In this document: positions 36,384-47,061 of the stretch, in pieces | How the letters are laid out: every line of letters starts with the position of its first letter | Numbering within the stretch: the first letter of the stretch is position 1 | Source of the DNA: Trema orientale | Taxonomy: Eukaryota; Streptophyta; Magnoliopsida; Rosales; Cannabaceae | Length of the DNA: 64,000 bases | Assembly (NCBI GenBank): GCA_002914845.1 | Contig: JXTC01000012.1 | Span: 1,542,538-1,606,537, forward strand | Direction: 5' to 3' | Notes under the pieces: model-generated | What the model was told of the DNA's origin: nothing | Seen by the model: the letters and a program-made list of their open reading frames with translations, nothing else | The model's database searches: none | Program-made: the position numbers and the translations under genes

Positions 36384-36766
36384 ACTACTAAATAAGTGGC
36401 CTATTGGTAATGTATTTACCGTAGGAGTCTAAGGTTACGAGTTCGAATCCTGGATGGCTCCTTCTGGAGTATAAGGTCGTGGTTCGATTCTTAGGTGGCT
36501 CTTTTTAGAAGTCTTAAATATGAGCATACCTACCTGCCAGCCCAGTGACTAATGGAGAGTACCCCGATCTTAGCTCTCTAGGATGTCGTTCCCGCTAATT
36601 ATTCGGTATGGTTTAGGTGATGTACCCCATAGCCCAGTGGGGGCAACCCGCCTCCTAGGGTCTTGGCGAACATTCTTGGATAGAGTTGGTACTCCTATGG
36701 TCATGCCCAAAGAAAGTAGTCACGTTGGTCGCCCCCTCCTCTCTTTTTATTCAGAAAAAAAAAAGA
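36384..36766 (+). mobile_element. Full-length tRNA-derived SINE, ~380 bp, 16-bp target duplication
   Basis: Starts with an A-box-like GTGGCCTATTGGTAATG and a B box GGTTACGAGTTCGAATCC. A second B-box-like GGTCGTGGTTCGATTC follows about 50 bp later. A G/C-richer body (36530-36740) ends in an A-rich tail. ATAATATATTTTGTAT is repeated exactly at 36368-36383 and 36767-36782, and the duplication continues imperfectly into CTA(C/T)TAAA, so the true start may be about 36393. Confidence 0.85.
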
Positions 36767-37019
36767 ATAATATATTTTGTATCTATTAAACTTTACCTCT
36801 AATACTAGACAAAGTAAGGTAAACATATATTTGCTTTTAGGAAAAAGGAATTTTTTTTCTTTTAATATTTTCTTTCTCTTATACTCCTTTCATTCCTTTC
36901 ATTTCTTTTTCGATTGTACGATACATAGCCCTGATAGTTCAACAGACACAAGTGAAACAGTCAACCTTTGTAGCGAGTATTTTTGCACCTTATATCATGT
37001 CTCAGTGCATTTATGTATC

Positions 37020-37610
37020 ACTGGACTGACAATTTGTGATACGACACGACACGACATGGTAATATGACTTAAAAACCACATAGAGTTAGTGAGTTTGGAT
37101 TTGTCTTAAATGAATTCAGGTCAAAATCATATTGAACCTGCAAACTTATTTATTAAACAGGTGGAGTTTAGACTGACCCGTTATTACCCGTTTATAAATA
37201 AGTCAATTTCAGGTCAACCCGTTTATGACCCATATAATATTATGTATGTTTGGACCTCTTTTTTTTGGTATTTTTAAGACTTTTTTATGCATATATATTG
37301 AGATTTTATTTAGTTTTGATTTATTTTTTGTAAATAGTTGTGTCTTAAGGTTATATAAGATTTATGTTAAATGTTTTAAAGTATATTTTAGCTAATTTAG
37401 ATTAAACAGATTAACGAGTCATATCGAATTAACTTGACCCGAATATGATTCATTTGAATAAACAGGTTATATGGCTCATATCGTGTCAACTCGTTTATAA
37501 ACAGGTTAGGTTCAGATTAGAATTCCTGATATGATTATTAAATTAATCAGATTCAGGTCAAAATATGTGTTATTATATGCATACATTGACATAACACGAA
37601 CATATCCATT
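37020..37610. repeat. Possible fold-back element with ACGACACGACACG words
   Basis: ATACGACACGACACGACATGG at the left and ACATTGACATAACACGAACA at the right, with repeated AACCCGTTTATGACC-like and ACTCGTTTATAAACAGGTTA words between, resemble plant non-autonomous elements with GTGTCGTGTC-type ends. Borders are not exact. Confidence 0.35.
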
Positions 37611-37899
37611 TATACGAATTATCATTATATATCATTTAAAACAATTCATTGAAAAAAATAACCATTTACGGATACTCAACCAGGAAACTACTCGGTCTAT
37701 CCAATATTGTTCATTAGATTTTTGTTATCATCTGATTTTGTATTCACTTTATATTTGATGAGAATATTGTTAGGAATGACAAATGAGTTGTCAAAAGCAT
37801 TATAAAAGAAAGATCAAAACATTATGATTGCTATAAATTTGGTCAAATTGTGTAAGTAATGATTGTAAATGACGAGAGACGATGGATGAGATTTCTTTT

Positions 37900-38370
37900 T
37901 TTTTTAAAAAATAAAATACAATATAGTTGTTCTTAATATGGATGTACTTTTCTCACTCGAGGTCGATCACGACATAAAGCTCAGGAGATCATAAATTTAC
38001 ATCACTTTTGTACAGAGTTATTTTATTATATCATTGATATGCAATTTCCGGATTTGAATGATCGCTTCAACGGGATAAATAAAGTAGTTGATGAATAGTT
38101 GAATGATAAGTTACTTATTTCCATTGAAAAAGACATCATTGATAGTATTGATAATGAACTTATTGTAAAACAATTTTAAAGACTGAAAAAACATCGAGTA
38201 CAATTATAGTATTTGTTATTATTTTTAATTATTTTTTGAATTATAATTACAGCTCATCCTTTCCCCTAATAAGAATTATAATATTTGTTATTATTTTTAA
38301 TTATTTTTTGAATTGTAATTACAGCTCAGTCCTCCCTCCAATAAAAAATCCTAGCTTCGTCCCTAACTCG
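37900..38370 (+). mobile_element. hAT transposase remnant (ZMYM1/TTF-type)
   Basis: 37999-38180 translates to HHFCTELFYYIIDMQFPDLN, DRFNGINKVVDE, a stop, then LNDKLLISIEKDIID. The FYxIIDMQxxxLNxRFNExN pattern is typical of plant hAT proteins of the TTF/ZMYM1-like group. Only a short piece remains. A 72-bp unit beginning ATTTGTTATTATTTTTAATT is duplicated at 38211 and 38283, followed by CCTAGCTTCGTCCCT, which recalls hAT tails. Confidence 0.6.
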
Positions 38371-38551
38371 GGTGTTATCATATCACGTGGTAACTTTTCA
38401 AGTTGTATAGAACTATTAATAGAGTTCGTACTACGATTTGTCACAAGTGACTGTTCATCTTATTGCTTCTGCAGGCTAATTAAGATGTAATAGTCCATTT
38501 TTATCATCTTCCGGGCAAAATTTTCTTGATTATCTATTTTAATTCTTACAG

Positions 38552-39735
38552 GGAACAGTTGTTCTTGCCTTCCAACTAGCTGAGGAAGGAGGTGGTGGTG
38601 CAAAGAAAGTAATAAATACAGGAGCACTACAGAATGTTGGTGCCATCTTTCGGATACATGTTAATGCTAGATACACAATGGGCTCGGTAGCTACTAGGTC
38701 CGGCCCTGTCATGGTTGCCGCTAGGTTTATTGAGTCAATAATAACTGGAAAAGGGGGAGAGAGTGGTTATGCAACCATTCCTCAGCATACGATAGATCCA
38801 ATCTTTGTTACTTCAAATTTTGTAGTTAGTTTGCAACATCTTATTGTTTCACGTGAAGTTGATCCTCTAGATTCGCAGGTTCGATATGTCCCAAACTTCT
38901 TGTGTCTTTTAATTTTCCTTCACCAAAAAAGTGTTTTGTTAGCTTAGTTGACTTAGTGAACAAAATCTTGCAGGTACTTACTGTTGGAAAATTCCAAGGA
39001 GGTGGTGCACTCAATATTATTCCAGATTCTGTTTCAATTGGTGGAACTTTCAGATCATTTTCTAAAGAAAGCACTATCCAACTCAAACAACGAATCGATG
39101 AGATATACTTGTTGAAAGCAAGTTCAGATTGTTGAAATTCAAATACATTCAGTGCCACACTTTTTTTTCTGTTCTTTTTTTTGTTCACATCAATAAATTA
39201 TAGATGGAATAATCAATAATGTCCTATCATGAACATTTTTAGTTCTTTTAAAAAGTAAGTGACGGGGTCCTATCATGAACATTTAGTTCTTTTAAAATGT
39301 GAGTGACAGGTTATTACAAGGCAAGCCAGTGTAAAAAGATGCAATGCAACTGTGAATTTTGATCCAAATGAGAAGATTTCGTATCCGGTGCGTGTAAACG
39401 ATGAAAATCTCCGAAAGTACTTCCAATATGTTGCAGGGAAAGTGGTGGGAGAATAGAACATAAAAGAAATGTAACTATCGATGGGAGCAGAAGATTTCGC
39501 ATTCTATCAAGAGGTGATTCCTGGATACTTCTCTCTTGTTGGGATGAAGGATGAGAAAAGGGTTTGTTTGTATCAGGACATTCACTTTATTATAGAGTCA
39601 ATGAAGATGTGCTTCCATATGGAGCATCACTACATGCATCACTGGCTGCAAGTTACCTTGTGCAGAATCAACCTGAGTCCACGACAAAAGGGAGATCTCA
39701 TTATGAACTGTGAAGTAGCTGAACTTTCTTGGTGA
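38552..39735 (+). pseudogene. Decayed copy of ILR1-like IAA-amino acid hydrolase
   Basis: Matches exons 3-5 of the intact gene at 41211-43564, in the same order and orientation. Exon 3 (38552-38878) is still open but 12 bp longer: the metal-site region GKGGHAA has become GKGGESGYA and FGTH has become FRIH. Exon 4 (38974-39102) is open, but its donor GGTATAC has become GATATAC. Exon 5 (from 39310) has two in-frame stops (after VVGE and after IKEM) and a frameshift after MKDEKR. Exons 1 and 2 are missing; hAT debris lies where they should be. The 3' flank also matches that of the intact gene, so this is half of a segmental tandem duplication. It cannot make an active enzyme. Confidence 0.9.
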
Positions 39736-41210
39736 TAAAGGAATTCTGCTTATGGAAAAACAATCAGATCAATTACTGAAGGGAATCGATTTTGATGCTA
39801 GATATTACTTCACCTGTAAATTTAACTTGTTACTAATAATTTCGGTTGGTCTATTTTGTTGTGCTAGCAAAAGCACAAATTACTATTTGTTATATCAAAT
39901 TACAAATGGATTTACAACAAAATTCAAATAATCCGAAAATTACGAGTGACACCAAGATTTATCGTGGCTCCGCTTTTGGCTACGTTCATGTGCAAAGAAA
40001 TTTTATTGTTACTAAAAATATTACAAACGAGGGCGGAAAAAATATCTCATAGCCCAAATCCCAAATATCTCTCGGACAAAAAAACAAGAACAATTTAACA
40101 AGAAAATACAATTTTACAATTTTCTTATTTGAACAAAATTTTGTTGACAAATATGAAAGAGAGAACAATCATGTATCAACAAGATAACAAAGTGCCTATT
40201 ACTTTTAAATTCTAGGTAGCTACATAATCCTAAATATAGACCAAAATCTCACATACAAATGTAACAATAAAACTATGAAAGAAAATTTCTTTGAACAAGC
40301 ATACTCGTTACCATAAACCAAAAGGAAACGAGAGAAACATCTGCTTGACCAAAATGCGACTGCACTCCATTTCAAACAAAAGCTATCCAAACATGCAACC
40401 TCTCATATCTCTAGCATGACAAGTTTCTAACGCAATCGGCAAGCTAACACCACATGGGTGCGGCTGCACATTCCAAAGGATGCTCCACCGACGGTTTTCT
40501 TTTTTTTTTTTTTTTTTTCCTATTTTAACAGCTGCTACCAATAACAGTTGTGTTTATATGTTTAATTAGGGAATCTGGCCTAATGCTAATAGCGCTTTGG
40601 GCCTTTTTTTTAACCGACTAAAGACAAAAGGCTTAATTTTAAGCTATGTCTCCAACATATTCAATTTCCATGTAACATGCATGACCTGCTCTGTATCCAG
40701 TTCACGTATTGGGATTAAGTAACTTCATGAGGGGATTAAGTAACTTCATGAGGTCAAAATCCAAATGGAAAGAAAATTGTCTAAAATTTTGTTTGTTTCA
40801 AACTAATCTCCAATTGTGCTTGGCTGGATTCTGATTTTGAAATAGTCATGAAGGTTTACCAACCTTCCGAAAAGAGACTTTGAATTTGAGAAGAATGAAC
40901 GTGTGTTGATTGTTACGTTTTAATTTTATAAAAATTATGTATAAAAGTTTACTAATCGGTAATAGACTATGATAGGGAAAGAAATAAAATGCAAAAGTGT
41001 TGTTTTCTCCATCTACTTATGTATGTAATTGGGGAAATAAATTTTGGTTAAGGCCCCACATCACAAGCAACGTCACTGACTAGTGACTACCATTGGCAAC
41101 ATGTGAAAGACATTTGCACACTTATGCGCACAGGTCACAGGCGCATAACCGCAAACAACGTTTTCTGACCCCCCAAAACACCTTCCATCAGTGCTCAGTC
41201 CCACCAAGTC
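39736..41210. other. Pseudogene 3' flank, insertion, and upstream region of intact hydrolase gene
   Basis: 40660-40910 resembles the 3' flank of the intact gene (43690-43910), but about 0.8 kb between 39850 and 40640 has no counterpart there, so it is probably an insertion. The phrase ACACCAAGATTTATCGTGGC inside it recalls plant LTR-type repeats. A 21-22-bp unit (GGGATTAAGTAACTTCATGA) is duplicated near 40714-40753. Confidence 0.5.
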
Positions 41211-43564
41211 ATGGCCTTCTTCTTCTTCTTCTTCTTCTTCCCCTTTTTCTTCTTCAAATGTGTCTCTTTGATTGTTGTATGCCTTCTGTTTATGCCATTA
41301 CCCATTTCTTTAGCTCATTCTCTCTTAAACCCAGAAGAGCTGGGTCAAATCCCGGTCAAATTCCTTGAATTGGCCCAAAAGAAGGAACTTTTTGATTGGA
41401 TGGTGGGAATCAGAAGGAAAATACACGAGAACCCGGAACTGGGTTTCGAGGAATTTGAGACCTGTAAGCTTATTAGAGCCGAGCTTGAGAATATGGGCAT
41501 TTCTTACAAATACCCAGTTGCTGAAACCGGTGTTGTTGGCTTTCTCGGGTCCGGTTCGGCTCCATTTGTAGCAATCCGAGCGGATATGGATGCTCTGCCT
41601 ATTCAGGTTTGTTTGACTTTTATCTTTCAAAGTTTGCCTCCTTGACTTTTTTCTTCTTCTTTTTCTTTTTGGGGGTTTTTTGTGTTTGAATAATGCTACG
41701 GGGTCTTTTGTGTTTTGAATAATATTAGGGCACCACAATAATATGTCGTCTGTTATTACTTAATCATAATTTAAATGAAGTTCATATAAATTTAATTTAT
41801 TAATTAAATTATTTAGTGACAAATAAACATACTATTGTGATATTATTGTAATATTGGTACCACTAATATCCATAACATTGCTCTTTGTGTTTGGATCTTT
41901 GGATATAAATGGGTTTTGATTATTAATATAGGAGAATGTGGAGTGGGAGCACAAAAGTAAAATCCCGGGAAAGATGCACGCTTGTGGGCATGATGCCCAT
42001 GTCGCCATGCTTCTTGGAGCTGCAAAGATACTTCAAGACAATCGCCACGAATTGAAGGTTGCTGTTTTTTTAATTTTTTTTCGGTGGGGGGTTTATTGTT
42101 GTTGTTGTTGTTTTTTTTTTTTTCCCCCCTATTTGTATTTTCCAATTAACTGTACTTATCTATATTACAAGTACTTGAGAAGTGAAAGGTCAAGGTCAAC
42201 TATATTGACCTGATAAATGCTTCATGGAATTTACATATAAGTGGCCCTGTTTGGATCATCTCAGCATGTAATTTCATGCATTACTCCATGTATCTGTTCT
42301 AGTCATTGACCGTTGGAATAGGCTGGTTTGAACAGTGCCCAGAAACTCTCAAAAATTACTACCCTTAAATCCGTGAGTAGAAAATCTATTGCTTGGAAAA
42401 TGAAGTACAAAACTTCCTTTTTAGGATATTCACAAAAATAATTTACTTGCCCAAATCATTGCACATAATCTTCAAGACAAAGTTTCTAAGTTATCTATTG
42501 TAATTCTTACAGGGAACGGTTGTTCTTGTCTTCCAACCAGCTGAGGAAGGAGGTGGTGGTGCAAAGAAAATATTAGATACAGGAGTACTTAAGAATGTTG
42601 GTGCAATCTTCGGGACACATGTCACTACCAGTCACCCATTTGGCTCAGTAGCTTCAAGGTCCGGCCCTATTATGGCTGCGGCTGGATTTTTTGAGGCGGT
42701 AATAAGTGGAAAGGGGGGTCATGCTGCCATCCCTCAGCACACAATAGATCCAATTTCAGCTGCTTCAAATGTAGTTCTTAGCTTGCAACATCTTGTTTCA
42801 CGTGAAGCTGATCCCCTAGATTCACAGGTTCGATCTCTCTCCAACACATTGTGTCTTTTTATTTTCCCTTTGACCAAGTCGGGTTCCGGTCTTTTACTTC
42901 CTATTAGCTTGTTTGAGTTAATGAAGAAAATCTTGCAGGTAGTCTCTGTTGGAAAATTCCAAGGAGGTGGTACATTCAACGTTATTCCAGATTCGGTTAC
43001 AATTGGTGGAACTTTCAGGTCTTTTTCAAAAGAAAGCTTTATCCAACTTAAACATCGAATTGAGGAGGTATACAAACTCTGTTGTTCAACAGATTATAGA
43101 TAAAATTATCAATAGCATCCTATCATGATCATTTAGTTCTTTTAAAATGCAAGTGACAGGTTGTTATAACGCAAGCCAGTGTACAACGATGCAATGCAAC
43201 TATCGTTTTTGATTCAGGTGAGATGATTTCCTATCCGGTGACTGTAAACGATGAAAATCTCCACGAGCACTTCCAAAATGTTGCACGGCAAGTTGTGGGA
43301 GCAAAGAACATAGAAGAAATGCAACTAACGATGGGAACAGAAGATTTCGCATTCTATCAAGAGGCATTTCCGGGATACTACTTTTACATTGGGATGACGG
43401 ATGAGAAAAAGGGTGTGTTTGCACCAGGACACTCACCTAATTACATAGTCAATGAAGATGTTCTTCCATATGGAGCAGCATTACATGCATCATTAGCTGC
43501 AACCTACCTTCTGGAGAATCAACCTGAGTCTCCTAAAGGGAGCAGATCTCATGATGAACTGTGA
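41211..43564 (+). CDS. IAA-amino acid hydrolase ILR1-like, ER-retained
   Basis: M20D metallopeptidase that frees auxin from amino-acid conjugates in the ER lumen. Exons 41211-41606, 41932-42057, 42513-42827, 42939-43067 and 43160-43564 give 456 residues, normal for the ILR1/ILL family. Residues 1 to about 36 form a signal peptide containing eight Phe in a row coded by TTC repeats. The core has ADMDALPIQ, the metal-site motif HACGHDAH (148-155, C150 and H152), PAEEGGGG (E185/E186), FGTH (H210), [15 protein letters not shown] and [10 protein letters not shown]. It ends SRSHDEL; the last four residues are an ER-retrieval signal. A decayed tandem copy lies upstream. IAR3/ILL1/ILL2 are the close family members; which one is orthologous cannot be decided here. 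Confidence 0.95.
41217..41240 (+). repeat. (TTC)8 microsatellite inside the signal-peptide codons
   Basis: Eight TTC triplets code for Phe3-Phe10, followed by Pro and four more Phe codons. Changes in repeat number keep the frame and would alter only the length of the hydrophobic core of the signal peptide. Confidence 0.9.
41690..41880. mobile_element. Possible small inverted-repeat element in hydrolase intron 1
   Basis: AATATTAGGGCACCACAATA near 41723 has an inverted partner near 41840-41872 (GGTACCACTAATAT and ATACTATTGTGATATTATTG). The stretch is AT-rich and absent from exons; MITE-like, class uncertain. Confidence 0.4.
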
Positions 43565-44959
43565 AGTGTCTGAAGTTTCCTAGTAATAAAGGTTATCTGC
43601 TTGTGGAAAAACAATCAGGGCAATTGATTTTGATGCTAGAAGTTACATCACTTTCGAATTTGACTTGTCATATGTAATTTCCCCTGGCCAATCTAAATTT
43701 TCAAATAACATGCATGACTTGCTGTGTGTGTCTTCCAGTCCACATATTGGGGTTAGCTTCATGATGTCAAAATCCAAATCATAAGAATAGTTTAAATTTG
43801 TTGGTTTAAAACTGATGTCAAAGTTTGCTTTGGCTGGATTTTGTTGTGAAACAGTCATGAAGTTTTACAAACCATTTGAAGAGATACCTTGAAAAGAAAG
43901 AACGCATATAGATATGTACATAATTGGTATAACGTTTACTTTTCCATAATGGGAAAAGCAATAAGAAAATTATTTCTCTTTTCTTAAAAAAAAAAAATGG
44001 TTATGCCTTTTGTTAGGAAACAAATTTCGGACGACCCCACATCATTAATGATATACGAGTAAAAAAAATTGCACTTTTTTATTTCTTTTTATTTCTTTTT
44101 CAAAAGCTTTCCCATACTCGTAAGGGTGTATTGACGGTAAATACGTGTAAAAGGGGAAAAGATCGAAAGAATAAGCCACTTAATCGGATATTGATTTATG
44201 CATCCATCCATGGTGCAAACTTCTCATTCCCCTATCACTTTGTTCCAAGAGCAAAAAAGGCATATAAAAAATTTAGGAATGAAAATAAGGAATGCTAAGA
44301 GCAAAACAGGAACACTATCAATGAGTTGACCTTTTGCAAAATTAAATCAAATCCATTGCTTTAACTTCTTTTGATCAATCAATCAATTTTGAACAAGTCC
44401 CTATCCTCAACAGTTTGGCTTTTTTTTCTTTAAAAAAAAATCATATTTAAGATGACTTATCTTGGACTTTTCTCTAAAAGGGTATGTGGTGAGTAGAGCC
44501 TATCAGCGTGCCATGAACCATGGAAAGCTTTCGAAATTTTTGCCCAAAAATAAAAGATATGAATGGGGTCCAGTCAAACTTCGAACTGTTCCCCAGAATG
44601 ATGGGGTCAATGTCATATGGTGAATAATATTACAAAAAGGTTGACCAATAACTATATTGTCTTTATTTTCCCGCGGTTATAATCTCTCCCAAATCTGTTA
44701 CCTCTTTTGGCTAATAAAGAAACTTCTTAACTAATTGGTCCTTGTTGAGATTTCTCACCGAATTAGAAATCCTATCACTCCACATTACAGTCAATAAATT
44801 GACACCCCAAAAAAATCACTTGGAAAAGAAAAGTTTCACACACATATACACCAAATCACCATAAAACTTTACAACTATATATAATATATATATATATAGG
44901 AATTAGAGGAGAAGAAATATCCTATTGAAAGAGAAAGCAACACAAAAAGTTGGGCCAAG
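43565..44959. other. Hydrolase 3' flank and upstream region of next gene
   Basis: 43565-43910 is homologous to the pseudogene flank. A TATA-rich stretch at 44876-44899 lies about 60-80 bp before the next start codon and is a plausible core promoter. No other gene was seen. Confidence 0.45.
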
Positions 44960-45502
44960 ATGGATGCTATAGAGTTAAAATACGACAGTGAAGATGATTG
45001 CTGGATTATGGAGCCAATTCACCTCTCCAATAATATTGTCTCATCAAAACCTTCCAACGTCAGACGAATCTCTTATGATGACGATGATGGTGATCACAGA
45101 CGACACTCCTCCGCCGAAACTGCGGTCTATTCGTCACCTGTAGCAGTCTCCGCGAGGACCAGCTGCTCATCATCAGCAGAGTCTAATCTGTGGTTCTTTT
45201 CGCCGAAACGACTACGTCGCTACCTCAACGAGGCACCCAGGTACACCAATAGAAAGCTGTGGAGGAAACTGAAGCGCTATTTCACGTGCACCAGGCCCCC
45301 ATTACCGTCTGATCCTCGTCATCGTGATCATGATCATGATCATGAACATTCAAGGTCCTCGAGGAGAAAGAAGCAAAGGGTGGACTACTTCTCTTCTTGT
45401 GATGCCTTAATGACCAATACACGTAGTAGTTTCGAAGAACAAGAAGAGAATCTCAAAGCAGTCATTCTCTACTGCAAGAACACTATGTCTTCCCCTAGCT
45501 AG
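44960..45502 (+). CDS. Unknown single-exon plant protein, 180 aa
   Basis: No domain that I can name with confidence. The N-terminus is acidic (MDAIELKYDSEDDCWIMEP, later YDDDDGDHRR). A Ser-rich middle (SARTSCSSSAESN) precedes a basic block with spaced aromatics (WFFSPKRLRRYLNE, KLWRKLKRYFTC), a His/Asp run (HRDHDHDHEH) and a basic RRKKQR that could be a nuclear signal. The C-terminus EENLKAVILYCKNTMSSPS looks like a short conserved helix. The layout faintly recalls plant 'josephin-like' small proteins; this is a weak guess. Support for a real gene: single long open frame, codon structure, a TATA-like run 60-80 bp upstream, and no shadowing by another gene. Confidence 0.75.
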   Translation: MDAIELKYDSEDDCWIMEPIHLSNNIVSSKPSNVRRISYDDDDGDHRRHSSAETAVYSSPVAVSARTSCSSSAESNLWFFSPKRLRRYLNEAPRYTNRKLWRKLKRYFTCTRPPLPSDPRHRDHDHDHEHSRSSRRKKQRVDYFSSCDALMTNTRSSFEEQEENLKAVILYCKNTMSSPS

Positions 45503-46629
45503 TACGGTAATATACTACTCTGTTAATATAATCTGTTCCCTTTTGATGGCTCTTTTTATTATTTATCATTATTATTATGATTATGGACCTCATGACATTG
45601 GGATATTTTTTGTATCAGGTGCTCAAGAATTGATGATAATTGATTGATAAGCATCAAGTTGGATATAGGGTACTGCAGCCATCGTGATCAAGGAGTTCTT
45701 TTTTTTTTTTTTAATTGAATTAAGCTATATGTCGGTTAAATTTTTAGAGTTTTATATTACATGCAATGGAAGCTTGGTTGATTTGAGAATTCTCATATTA
45801 TGATTTTTTTTATTTTTTTTCCCTAATAATAAAGTCTATATTCGAGGTTTTTTAGCTTCAGAATTCATTGTCATATGGTGCAATGTAATTCAATAAAAAA
45901 TGCTTAATAAGGTTATTATATATTCATTTCATCTTGCATACCATTATATTTCGTCCCTAAAATCGTTACGTATGAATTTTTCCTTGTGGTAAATTTATGA
46001 ATGAAAGCCATCACAATTTTTTATTTTTATTTTTTTTAGATAATTAATACATTCACTATTTTTCAGTTTGACTGCGATTTGCAAAGATGTAGTGTCATTA
46101 ATTGTTTTCTCGGAAGAAAGATGGTGATAGAGATGACACGTTAGATCAACATTTTGGTATAAAAATTGAGAGTAATGCATCCGTAAAAGTAGGTTATGGT
46201 ATTTCATTATTACTGATTGATATTACTATTCTCTCAAAATTGGTAATATTTTGAATAAATTTCCCTTAATATGGTCTTTTCAAAATAAAGAGAAATATAT
46301 TTGAATATATTTGATGGGGTGGGGTGAGGTGAGTTAGTAGTAAGTATTTTCTTTTAATTTGTAATAAATGGAGGCCATTAATTAAGTCACACTATTTAAA
46401 AAAAAAAAAAGTTAATTTGATAAACTATTTCCATTAATAATTTTCTTTTACGAAACTTCCCCCACAATGCACAAGTTTCCTTCCACAACGAGTTACGAGC
46501 TTACGCCATTTCTTTTGAGATATCAAAATTTTTTTTATCCTTAAATTCCTCGTATTTTTTTCCTTGTTTCTGTTGGATGTCTCAATCGATAGATAATCAG
46601 GCCATATTCTGAGTAATATGCCATAGTTT
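45503..46629. other. Intergenic; 3' flank of the 180-aa gene
   Basis: Probable 3' UTR followed by AT-rich spacer with poly-T/A tracts near 45698-45712 and 46398-46412. No gene was seen. Confidence 0.4.
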
Positions 46630-46639
46630 TCCAAATAGT

Positions 46640-47051
46640 GAGAATTACACCTAATACCCGTTTTTTAAAACTTCTTTCAAACATACCCGTTTTTAAAACT
46701 TCTTCCAAAAATACCCGTTTTTACGGTCCACATTTCGTATGAAAAATATGAGTGGTCCACATTTACAATGTAAATTTTATCCATGAAGTACACATTTCAT
46801 GTGTAAAATATGAACGATACATATTTCAAAATGTGTGCCAATTTTGAGTGTAAGTTTTATTCACGAAATGTGGACCGCGGTATACATTTAATATATGAAA
46901 TATAGACCGTGGTCTACATTTCATGTGTAAAACAATGGTAGTCTACATTTCTCCAAAAAAGGTATAAAAATGGGTATTTATGAAATAAAGATAAAAAACA
47001 GATATTTATGAAAATATGGCCTTAAAAACGGGTATTTATGAACTTTTTCCA
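46640..47051 (-). mobile_element. Short TIR element (Mutator-like MITE), copy 2
   Basis: 412 bp, inverted relative to its relative at 11671-12080. TCCAAATAGT flanks it exactly at 46630-46639 and 47052-47061, a 10-bp target duplication pointing to the Mutator superfamily. Its ends (GAGAATTACACCTAATACCC and, on the other strand, GGAAAAAGTTCATAAATACC) are imperfect inverted repeats. Non-coding. Confidence 0.75.
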
Positions 47052-47061
47052 TCCAAATAGT

